A DNA stretch of 64,000 bases from Brasenia schreberi (lineage: Eukaryota > Streptophyta > Magnoliopsida > Nymphaeales > Cabombaceae): positions 17,286,001-17,350,000 of the forward strand of contig JAYKKT010000086.1 of NCBI GenBank assembly GCA_036023115.1, written 5' to 3'. The notes beneath the pieces are model-generated. The model had not been told where the DNA came from. It made no database searches and saw nothing but the letters and a program-made list of their open reading frames with translations. This document shows, piece after piece, positions 44,921-55,290 of this stretch. Every line of letters begins with the position of its first letter. Position 1 is the first letter of the stretch. A program made the translations under genes and the position numbers.

Positions 44921-45503
44921 AAATTATTAAAGTTGTGTTTGAGAGTGACTTGACGAAATGGAGGGCGTGCGTGGATTCCAGCTACTATTATGAGGCAGTT
45001 GATTAGTCCTCAAAATTAAATATTTAGGGCCTCTAGGGTTAGAATCCTACTATACTATAAGTTGGTTACTGATGATGAAGTTCGTTGTTGAAAAATCTGT
45101 TTAAATAGCCTTTGTTAGTGAAAAACAAAAATTATTATCTAGTGCAACTATTCAGAAATTAGCTTTTATAAAAATTCATGCAATACAGACCATAATAATA
45201 ATTCAACAAAATCTACCTAAAAAATAATCTAAGCTAACTGTTCAATGTCATGGATGCATTCAATACTCAATACTCTTCTTCATCTTTGACTTACTTGTAT
45301 TGAACCCTTCTCGAAAGAATAAGCAAAAAGCTGTCTCGTTTTGGAGATTAAAACAAGCAAATACATCGTATTTGGAAATGGCGAGAAACGTAAGGATTGA
45401 TTTATAAAAGAAATTCTTGAACGTCCCACATACCATATCTGCCCTCTGCATTTTTTTCTTTTCAGTAACTTGGGAAGCGTGCACAAATTATGGTTCCAAA
45501 TCG
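44921..45503. other. Intergenic DNA, no gene recognised
   Basis: No coding motif seen; short minus-strand frames only. Confidence 0.45.
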
Positions 45504-45753
45504 TAGAGATGTCAAAATTGGCCTGGCACTGTGGCCGACCCGGCCCAAGAAAAGTGCAGTCAGACATTTTTGGCCCATATTTGAAGCAGGGCCCGGGTGG
45601 CCGAAGCTGGCTGGGCTGGGATGGCCAGCAGAGTCACAGGCTCATTGAATATTAGATCAGATCTATCAAACTCGATCTAAATTTTTTTGAAATTCAAATC
45701 CAATCTTAGTATTTCATGTTTCAATAAGACATATACACATGTAATAAAAAAAG

Positions 45754-45798
<45 letters not shown>

Positions 45799-46138
45799 AT
45801 GTATGCATGTATACATATATATATATATATATATGCACATACATGTAATAAAAATTTATATATATACATATAATGAAAAACTAAACACACATATATAGTA
45901 TATATATACATGTAGTATATATATGCATATACATATATATGCATGTAATTGAAAAACTATACATATATATGTATTATATATGGCTCATATTCATATACAT
46001 ACATACATATGGAAAAACTATACATATTTAGTATATATATGCATGTACATATATATATGTAACTTAAAAAACTTTATATATATATATATATGTATATATA
46101 TGTATATGTATATATATGTATATGTATATATATGTATG

Positions 46139-46169
<31 letters not shown>

Positions 46170-46331
46170 ATATATATATATATGTACATGTAATCGAAAA
46201 ACTATACATAATATATATTTTTATATGTAAGCTGGCCCGCAGTCCTGCATGGGCGAGCCAGGGCAGCACTTTAGCAGCCCATATAAAATGTGGGTCAGTC
46301 TAGCCCGGCCCGACCCATATTGACATCTCTA
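45504..46331. mobile_element. hAT-like non-autonomous element swollen by satellite DNA
   Basis: Perfect 12-bp terminal inverted repeats TAGAGATGTCAA (45504-45515) and TTGACATCTCTA (46320-46331) enclose GC-rich GGCCCGG/CCGGCCC arms (45,530-45,640 and 46,230-46,315). Termini of this type next to GGCCCGG-rich arms are typical of non-autonomous plant hAT elements. The 8-bp flanks (CCAAATCG and CCCAAGTG) match only partly. The middle, 45,750-46,215, is TA-rich minisatellite DNA, not coding. Confidence 0.65.
45750..46215. repeat. TA-rich minisatellite inside the hAT-like element
   Basis: Irregular units of roughly 50-70 bp that each carry a variant of CATGTAAT.GAAAAACTATACATA followed by TA/TG-rich filler. 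Recognisable repeats of the GAAAAACTA core lie near 45,870, 45,945, 46,010 and 46,193. A GT run sits at 45,775-45,798. The YIYIY open frames on both strands are artefacts. Confidence 0.8.
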
Positions 46332-47291
46332 CCCAAGTGGAGAGAGCAAGACACGCTTTAAATCCTTCTAGACGAAACTTTAGTTTCCTGGTCATCAATG
46401 CTTTTTGTGTCGGACCAGTTCCAGTAGAAATAATTGGATCTGGACCTACCTGTGTTAGTCCTTGGGTATGCACCCTGGTTTAGTCCGCTGAACCAAGCGA
46501 TACAGGTTTGCCAACATTGGACCCAAACACATGGCCTACAAGGAGGGATTGTTGATATGCTCAAGATGCTACCATTTTCTATTCTACAAACTTGAGTGTG
46601 TTAGTTTCAACCTTTTCTCTTCTTTTTCTTCTTATATGCAATAATGCATTATTTGAAAGCATTCGACTGAATGATCCTTTCAGGGGTGTTTGATTATGAG
46701 GCTTGTGCCCACCGAACTGAAACTGTAAACCTAGTTCACCGTGTAATGAATATGGAACCTCGGCGTGCAGCAAGCTTTATTATGAGGTCGACCAGGAGCC
46801 CAACCCCAGGGATGGGCCATCCAAAGTAGGACCACATTGACAGTTCCACAGGCCAGAACACGTAATCAAACACCCCCCTCTAGTCAACACTTGTCTTGAG
46901 GAGAAATCACATATTAACTTTTGTTTGTGTTTTGAGTTAAAGACATCTAGAACGAAGCAATCAAACATGGTGAAGCTGGAAACCATTGAAACACCGCCCT
47001 TGAAAGAAGGTCTTTGGCGATTCCACTCAGTGTTATCTGATAGGCAACTCCTCGAGAGTAATTGGTTTTCTTTCATCAAAGATAAAAACTTCATTGAAGA
47101 AGAAAAGATATAAAAGCGTTTCATAGAGCAACAGACAATCAAAGAGGTGGATCTCCCAACAATGCGGTCCACACTGTTTCCTCATTTTTGTTCTTTTCAA
47201 ATACTGTCCACAAGCTCCTGGTGAACAAGTTCATGACTTTCTTTTCTATGTCAAATTACATGATTAATTAGTTGAGGACTCTAGATTGCAG
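46332..47291. other. Intergenic DNA, no gene recognised
   Basis: The plus frame 46925-47113 and several minus frames lack known motifs. I looked here for further exons of the transporter fragment that follows and found none. Confidence 0.45.
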
Positions 47292-47440
47292 GAGGTATAT
47301 GGGCAGATACACTTGGTGGCAAGCGTGTCTTGGGGTTTGGTGTAGTTTGGTGGTCCATTGCTACAGTTCTCACACCTATTGCTGCAAAGATTGGATTGCC
47401 ATTTTTACTTGTTGTACGTGCTTTTATGGGGGTTGGCGAG
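47292..47440 (+). pseudogene. Orphan exon of a PHT4/ANTR-type anion transporter
   Basis: An AG acceptor at 47290-47291 (TAGATTGCAG) precedes a 149-bp exon read in phase as GIWADTLGGKRVLGFGVVWW, then SIATVLTPIAAKIGLPFLLV, then VRAFMGVGE. A GT follows at 47441. This matches the second to third membrane segments of the major-facilitator PHT4 family (plastid-targeted anion/phosphate transporters), including the GG.WAD..GGK loop between helices and the R-FMG-GE motif. The next conserved segment expected after GVGE is absent within at least 1 kb, and no upstream exon is visible. The frame is intact and conserved, so the copy is either a recent fragment or part of a gene whose other exons are far away. 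The donor (GTTGGT) is weak. Confidence 0.7.
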
Positions 47441-47937
47441 GTTGGTTTCCTCCTAGTAGTCTGTAGTTGTATATTCTTATCATCTTGGTTGTATATTGGC
47501 TTTCATGTGACATTTTGGGTGTTGGATTATGAATCATATCCATGATGCGCAAAGACATTGAAAATTGAATGAAGGATAGGGCTAGACCCTTTTGTTCTTT
47601 TAGAACTACATAGAATTTCATATTATAAAATATTAATAGAGAAGAAACAAGAAAATCAAATGCACAACAAGAATTATCCATCTTGCCAGGGTGACACCAT
47701 CACCACACTTATTAAGACAGTATGATTCACTCTACATGATGATTTTTAATTATACGAACAACTTACCCACAACTCTCGGTATAACAATCATATGCCAAAC
47801 TACTATGTCTTGCACTCTCCACCCTCTCTTTTCACCCTATAAGAGAAAGAGAAGATGAGATATTGCAAGAAGCCAAGTGGTAGGAAACCAAATAGTCATT
47901 GCCTCACTCTTTTGGACTCAATAATGTGCTGCTGGTT
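47441..47937. other. Intergenic DNA downstream of the orphan exon
   Basis: No coding motif on either strand. Confidence 0.45.
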
Positions 47938-48062
47938 ATTCGAGGGCTATTTTTTGTTTGGTTACAAGAGGAGGCCGAAGCCTGACACCCCAATACCCAC
48001 ACATGCACACCTCTGGGAGTCGTCGAACTCCCCCACCAGCAGCAACTGCATTAGAGAGCCCT
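47938..48062 (-). mobile_element. SINE (minus strand)
   Basis: On the minus strand: GGTAGGGCTCTCTAATGCAG, GGTGGGGGAGTTCGACGACTC (B-box), then AGAGGTGTGCATGTGTGGG and a GCTTCGGCCTCCTCTTGTAACC 3' end. Same subfamily as 35522-35660. Confidence 0.65.
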
Positions 48063-48622
48063 ACCGTCGATCTATCACTCTTTATTTGATTGTTTTTCGC
48101 TCGGGGAAAACTTTACCAGCCTTGAGTTACTCTGTCAAATGGATTTAGGAATGGAACAGATGTACTCAACACAGAACCATATGCCTGATCCATTAGCTAA
48201 TCAACAGATCGTTCGCAAGCCCATGAAGATCGTTCGCAAGGTTGGACCTTGTTTATGATGATCCGATAAATAACTCAGCAAATGTGGCCCTGATCGTCTA
48301 GCATTTAAAAGTTTTGTAACCAACAAAACCATTATTATGAAAAGAGAGAACAAATCTCTAATAAGAAGGCCTATAATATAGTTTAACTACCTTGCTAATC
48401 CATTAAATTAAGGATATATCTTCAATTCACCCATTTTACTCTCTTTGTACCATCATATTATTGCAGAAATACGGAATTACATTGAATCAATGAGATCTCT
48501 TGCTTCATGGTATCGTAGTCATACTTTTAAGAGAAAAAATACAGTACTAGAACAATAACGTACCCATATGGTTTAGCATCGTTTGAATGAAGTATGATAT
48601 CCCCAGTAGGGATTATTTAATT
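48063..48622. other. Intergenic DNA, no gene recognised
   Basis: AT-rich. A short direct repeat of AGATCGTTCGCAAG sits near 48,207-48,240. Confidence 0.45.
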
Positions 48623-51600
48623 CAACAACAACAACTAAGCCTTTTCCTATACTAGACAGGGTCGGCTACATGGATTCTTTGTTTCCACATAGCCCTATCA
48701 TGTGCCATGTTAGCAGTTAACTCACAATAAGCTAGATCATTCTTTATTGTTTCTTTTGAACACTTTTGTGGTCGTCCTCTACTGCTTTTAATACTTTCAA
48801 AATCTAGTTTTTCATACCTTTTTATAGATTCTTCTTTTCATCTTCTTTTTATATGTCCAAACTACCTTAAACGATATTCTCTCATTTTATCTTCTATTGG
48901 TACCACACATAATTTATTTCTAATAACCTCATTATATATACGGTCTTTTCTTGTATGACGACTCCTCCATCTCAACATCTTTATTTCTATCAAAGACATC
49001 TTTTGTACATGTTGATGATTAACTGCCCAACACTCATAACCATAAAACATGGTAGGTCTAATTGTTGCTCTATAATATTTACCTTTTAACTTTAATGATA
49101 TCTTCTTATCACAAAGAATACTTGATGCTCCTCTCCATTTTAACTAACCAACATTAATTCTACGCATAACATCTTCATCAATTCTTCCATCACTCTGAAA
49201 AATTGACCCTAGATATTTAAAACTTTCCTTTTGAGGGATGCAATGCATGCCAATTTTAATTTATATGAACTCTTAATTAACCAAATGATCAAACTTACAT
49301 TCCATATATTATGTCTTTATTCTACTAAGTCGTAATCCTTTACTTTCTAATGTTTCTCTTTATAGTTCCAATTTTCTATTAACTTTTTCCTTAGACTCCT
49401 CTACTAACACAATGTCATATGTAGATAACATACACAAAGGTACTTCATCTTGAATATGTTTTGTTAACTCATCAATCACCATTATAAATAAGTATGGACT
49501 TAGAGTTGATCCTTAATGTAACCCAATATTAACTTCAAAGAAGTTTGTCATTCCTTCATAAGTCCTCACACATGTTTTTGCACCATCATACATGTCTCTA
49601 ATAAGGTTTATGTATGTCAATGTGATACCTCTTTTTTCCAAGGTTCTGCAAAGAACCTCCCTCGGTACTCTATCATAAGTTTTTTCTAGATCAATAAATA
49701 TCATGTGAAAGTTTTTTTTTTTCTCTAAAATGTTCCATAAGACGTCTCAAAAGGTGAATCACTTTAACAGTAGATCTGCTTGACATGAATCCAAATTGGT
49801 TCTCTCTTGTACTCAATACTTGTCTGAATCTACATTCGATAATTTTTTCCCATAATTTCATAGTGTGGCTCATTAACTTATACTCCAATAATTCGCACAA
49901 TTCTGAATGTCTCCCTTGTTCTTATATATGGGTATAAGTGTACTCGCTCTCCATTCCTTGGGCATCTTTTGGTTTCTCCATATTTTATTAAATAGTCTTA
50001 TGAGCCAAGTGATTCTTGATTCTCCTAGAATTTTCCAAACTTTCATAGGAATATTGTTTGGTCCTACCGATTTACCACCCTTCATGTGTTTAAGAGCCTC
50101 TTTGACTTCATTCTTTTGAATACATTGGTAGAAATTGTGGTTTATATACTTTTCTGAGTTGCTTAACTTTGTTAAGTTAATACTAACATATTTATTTTCA
50201 TTAAAAAGCATATAAAAATAGTTTTTCCATCTATTTCTTATATCATCATTTGCCACTAGAAAATTTTCATCCTCTTTAGTTTTCTAATCTTTAGCCCTAG
50301 CTATCCTAAAAGTATCTCTTTCACCCTATTTTGAGTTGAGTTTTTTATATAAATCCTCTCAAATTTTAGCTTTTGCTTAATTGACAGCCTGTTAGCTTCC
50401 TTCTTTGCTTTCTTATAAGCCTTTAAAGTTTCACTAGTTTTCTTAGCATAATGTAATTTGTAACATGCCCTCTTTGCCTTGATTTTATTTTGCACTACTT
50501 CACTCCACCGCCAAGCTTCTTTTTGTATCGCTCAACATAATTCCAAGCATCTCCTTGAGGGACTTTCTGTTTAAATATATATTCTTTTTCGCTTTTCAGG
50601 TTCCACTATTTAGTCTGAATGGCTCGATGCATTCTTTTCTTTTTTGTCCATTTTTTTATTTGTAAATCCATAACTAAAAGTCAATGTTGGTTAAGCTTTC
50701 TCTTAAAATTATCTTGCAATCTTTACAATACGCTCTATCTTTTTTTCTACAAATAAAGTAATCAATTTGTGTTTGTGATAAGCCACTCTTATAAGTAATT
50801 AAATGTTCATCTCATTTTTTGAAGATTGTATTGACTATAAAGATATCAAATGCCATAGCAAAATTTAAAATCTTCCTACCTTTCTCATTTATATCCCCAA
50901 AAGCAAAGGTTCCATGAATACCTTGATATCCTAATGCCTCGTTACCGACATGTCCATTTAAGTCTCCTCTTAAACAAATGATCTCCCTTTGTGGAATTCT
51001 TTAAATCATCTTATCTAACTCTTCTTAAAAAGTCATCTTTATACTATCTTCTAGTCCTACTTAGGGTGCGTAAGTACAAACTATATTCAAAACCTTTGCT
51101 CCTAACACTAATTTCAACTTCATTCGGTTACCATATCATTGTATGTCTAGTACACTATCCTTTAAATCTTTATTTATGATAATACCAACTCCGTTTCGAG
51201 CATTTTCCTTACCTGAGTACAATAATTTAAAACCTCTATCCTCGATCTCCTTTGCTTTTTCTACAACCCACATTATCTCTTGTAAACTTAGAATATGAAT
51301 CTTTCTCCGAATCATAGTATCTACTACCTCCATTAGTTTACCGGACAATGTTCCGATATTCCAAGAACCAATATGAATCTTATTATATAGAACTAGCTTC
51401 CTTACCCGTCGCATCCGTCCATATTGAAAATGCGGAGATCTTTTTTATAATTTATTCACTACATTCGGGTGGCAATGTAGCAGGACTAACTTCTTTACCC
51501 ATACTCGTCCATGATGTGGGAACCCTCTTTGCAATTGATTCACTACATCCAAACAAAAATGTAGTGGCCCTTGCTTACTTTTCACTACATTCGGGCTGTG

Positions 51601-51772
51601 CAGTGCCTCGATAGGTGGGGACGCCCCCAAAGCAATGCTCATAATTTGTGTAATCCATAGTATAAAAATCCAATAAAGTTTTACGTTGGCTATCGAAAGC
51701 GTAACACAACCCTCTTCCTTTATCCAGGCTTGGGACAGGTCATGCGAGAGTGATCCCTTACATGGGCGGAGT
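48623..51772 (-). mobile_element. Near full-length RTE-clade LINE (copy D), decayed
   Basis: Minus strand, about 3.15 kb, including the 5' UTR (51,772 to about 51,400) shared with copy B and starting ACTCCGCCCATGTAAGG. The endonuclease begins near 51,414 (KIHIGSWNIGTLSGKLMEVV, then LQEIMW with the catalytic Glu). RT pieces are [32 protein letters not shown], then INIGLH-like sequence. The second catalytic box reads STYD instead of FADD. The carboxy end ([16 protein letters not shown]) and GTT tail are present. The frame is broken by many stops and shifts and has the AP-stop-VGL stop at about 51,060. TATCTGATTATTCAC right of the element resembles TAGGGATTATTTAAT on the left, a possible decayed target duplication. 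Confidence 0.88.
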
Positions 51773-52337
51773 TATCTGATTATTCACAAAAAAAATAAAG
51801 CTACATCTCAATTTATATTTTAGCTGAACAAGTATCCCACTCTCATAATTGTCCTCGTAAACAAATAAGCTCCGTGTGTGTGTGTGAAATAAACATCAGA
51901 AACTTGTGCATCATGGCTTCTGGAATCTTTTAAGAATATTATAATCTTATCAACTCTGGTTAGTTTAGCTGCACGGAATAAGACATCAACAAGAACAATA
52001 TGGGAAGATTGTGACAATACGTAAAAGGGAAAAGAAAAGGTCAACTTGTTTTAATTATAGTAAACAGAATTCACATCGGTGGCATTTCAATCTTCACAAA
52101 ATATAATATCAAACAAGTTGCTATTACTAAAACTAGTGGTATCCTCAGCAGTCAATTTGCTTCAATTATATTAAGGAGAATGCTCTAAATGATGTTCTTT
52201 TACACCAAGTTAGTTGTCTCGAACCATCTTTCTTTGTAGAACAGGTACAAACTATATATATTGCCAGAATCAATGTAATGATATTTCTGGGCGATCTTTT
52301 GATGTTTTAAATTATCGATCTTTACAACCAAGTACAA
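51773..52337. other. Intergenic DNA, no gene recognised
   Basis: No coding motif. A TG-rich microsatellite of a few units lies at about 51,876-51,886. Confidence 0.45.
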
Positions 52338-52479
52338 GGGACCTTATTTCTAGATAGATGCAGTTTGAGAACTCTGTTACATTGGCCTTCATAAGTGGAT
52401 CCAGATCCGTGTCCATTTCTTCTCACATTGTTTATTAGTCTAGAGTTCTTAAACTGCATCTTTCTAGAAATAAGGTTCC
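52338..52479. repeat. Foldback hairpin, 38-bp arms
   Basis: The left arm 52338-52375 and right arm 52442-52479 are reverse complements with three mismatches, separated by a 66-base loop. The arms include TTATTTCTAGA.AGATGCAG and TTT.AGAACTCT. Size, pairing and loop are within the range of plant microRNA precursors, but small inverted-repeat transposons look the same. No known mature microRNA was recognised. Confidence 0.75.
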
Positions 52480-54028
52480 ATATACATGCTTTTTTTAAGG
52501 TGTTTGAGACACCATTGTGGATAGAGAGTCAGTATATGGCAAGCTAGTATGTGCAAACTTATGCAAATTGCACATAATCATTCAATCAAAAGAGTGAGTA
52601 ATTGCACTTTGTTTCTTACTTTACAATAATAGTAATTATAGAAAACCAAAAAGTAACTTTTTACTTTTTTAGTGAGCATATCTCTATTGATCAACCATTA
52701 AGCTCTCTTTGCAGTGGTTTGGGTATGCCCCTTCTCTCCCTAAGTATACATATATGCGTAAATACTTACGACATATATATATATATATATATATCAACAT
52801 GCATGATTCTTTATAATTGCACGTCACAAAACCTAAAAGGCAAGCGCATCCAGGACGCTAAGGTACTCCTCTGTGGAGCATGATGATCAAGTGTTAATAA
52901 CGAGGTGCTTGTATAAATAATACAACAGAAGTTGTCGACATTCAACTTGATGATTGAAGAAGCACACATATATTTCGAATTGCAAAGGTTGATTTTGCAA
53001 TCTGAAACTGACTTATTTTTGTGCGTTCAGACCTTATTAGTTTAGATTCATGTTAAGGAAGAAAAGTATTGGTTTCCAATTGGACTAGCCAATAGCTATT
53101 AAAACCCTGTTCGTTTTCACATTTGGATGGTTCAGTCCTGGCATGGTCCTATTTTTGGTAGTACCAGTACGTGCAACTAGACATTGCTGGTTCTATGTAA
53201 AGCAGAACCAGAAGTTCCGTATAGTTGGTTCCGGTTATCCTTAAACCTAGAGTAGGAATTGATTCAGCATGGGATCGGTTCTGGTTACGGTTTCAAAACT
53301 GTCAGTTCTGGATGTGTTTTGGCTTGAGTTCTATACTGTTTGGAATCGACAAACAATATTGTAAATTTAAATTTTAAAGAAAAGTAAAACAATTCAAAAA
53401 CTGATGGCTGGAACAATGAGTCTGACTTCAGGCCTGGTTCTGGTTCCATGAAAGGTGGAAGCGGGACCAATTTCACTGGTTCCGGTTCTAGCCAATTCCT
53501 ATCCGATTCAATTCCAGTTGAAACCACTGCACCGGTACCAAACCAAACATATCTACATGCTTAAAATCAGTCGGCATCATATTGGCTCTATCATGCAAAA
53601 CTCTACCAGAAAAAATTATATGCAAGATAATGGATATATATATATATATATATAGTGTGTGTGTGTATGCATATTTATAGAAAAAGTAGTCCATACTCGA
53701 TACACAATACTCAAGGGCTTATTTATATGATTTTACCATTTCAATGATCGGCCATCATCTTCTACCACTTTTCACTACCTTTAACTGCTTGAAATTGTCT
53801 TCTATGAGTCAAAACAGCTGCCACCACTACGGAGGCTATCTAAAAGACCTAAATAAAATCCCCAAACCATCTACGTATATAAATGCTTAGATTTTTTAGG
53901 TAGTTTTGGTAGTTGTGACACAGTTTGACCTGTTGAAGACCTTTTTTTTTTGCTAATGGAGGAGAAGCGAAAGGTGATGGAGGGAGGGTGGTGACCATGG
54001 TTAAAATGGTAAAATTATGGATACATAT

Positions 54029-54060
<32 letters not shown>

Positions 54061-54804
54061 AACACATATATTATACATATCCCATAAATGTTTTCAAATT
54101 GTAATTTTTGCAAGACCTTTAGTTTGAACTGATCTAGTTTACCATATCCATTCCAGGTCTATGTAACAGTACTTGTTTCGTTGTATTAATAAATGGATCT
54201 ATTCTTTTTCTTAACGGGTTAAGTATCACAACGCATGCACCTCGACTTGTAATATCTTGAAATCGAACTTGACCCGACACGAGATTTGGCAAGCAAGGTT
54301 AGGTCAGCTCCAGGATCAAGCCACCTAACCCCGAGGAGGTTCTATTCGTTGATTTTTCACCCGCTGATTAAATAAATGTTAATTCCAGAAAAGTTATCAT
54401 TTAGCATTAGTCAATTTACGGAAACTCGCGACGCCGATGGACTCTTGGAACTTTTTGGACGAAACTGCCCTCTATTACTGGACGTCACGCTGAGCTCATC
54501 CCAGCAACTGACGTGTCGTCCATCCAACGGGCACTATACCATCTTCTAGATTAAGATGAGCGACTATGAGAAGTCTTAAAGTTTGAGGGAAAAAGGTTTC
54601 ACCTGCAGCAATACCTACCCGAACGTTGCTAACTGAGAAAAGGAAACATAATCAAAATTTGGTGGAAAGTTTTTTCGAGGAAAAGAGAAAAACTTATGGT
54701 GGCGGCCTAAATTCTCAAACTACCCTTTTGTGTCCATGAACTGAAAAAAATGCAAACCTTACGGATCTTATTCAAGAAGTTTATAAAAATAGACTTTGAG
54801 AAAC
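52480..54804. other. Intergenic DNA with microsatellites
   Basis: TA repeats at 52771-52794, TA/GT at 53634-53668 and CT/TA at 54029-54060. The stretch 53,100-53,545 is rich in GGTTCTGGTT/GGTTCCGGTT words, as in the arms of some hAT-like elements, without clear ends. No gene recognised. Confidence 0.5.
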
Positions 54805-54910
54805 CTTTTCTTTAATAGAATGGGGAGGTTGAAGCCACACCGAACCCCTGACCTTCGACTTGTGAGTCACCAACCTTGACAAGTGATTGTGCCAAACTCG
54901 GTTAGATCCC
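54805..54910 (-). mobile_element. SINE-like (minus strand)
   Basis: On the minus strand: GGTTGGTGACTCACAAGTCG, AAGGTCAGGGGTTCGGTGTGG (B-box-like), then CAACCTCCCCATTCTATTAAAG. The GACTCACAAGTC..AGGTCA block is shared with the SINEs at 30085 and 44815. Confidence 0.55.
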
Positions 54911-55191
54911 CATTATGTTAAGTATTTTCATCAATTAGATCCAACCTTACATTAATCACATCTTGTGTGTCTGACCCAAATTAAGTACAGGTCAGGTAAC
55001 GATCAAGTTAGGTAAAACGTAACAAGTTGACGACCACTCGTCATGAGTCTCCAGGGTGGGAAAGTAATTTCTTATTTATGTTTCGAGATTTTTAAAAATG
55101 ATGGAAGCAGTAAATATTTGCGACTAATTACACTCTTCTAATCATGAATGTGGTTAGTAATAATGAGTAATCAAGCACGGTCGGCTGGGGC
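54911..55191. other. Upstream region of the FQR1-like gene
   Basis: No additional gene seen. AT-rich up to about 55,150. Confidence 0.4.
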
Positions 55192-55199
55192 CTATAAGT
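55192..55199 (+). promoter_or_regulatory. Candidate TATA box of the FQR1-like gene
   Basis: CTATAAGT lies 92 bases upstream of the ATG at 55291, followed by a C-rich leader containing a run of eight C's. Position and sequence only. Confidence 0.4.
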
Positions 55200-55290
55200 A
55201 CCTGTCGCCCCCCCCGTGCTTTCATTCCACTGGAACGCTCGCGCCCCCTTCGTCTTTGCTCAGAGGCCGATAGCTGGAAACGCTTTCGTA

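Noticed and set aside
45714..46303. Long tyrosine/isoleucine-rich open frames on both strands
   Set aside because: They are translations of TA/TG microsatellite DNA inside the hAT-like element; no start context or family.
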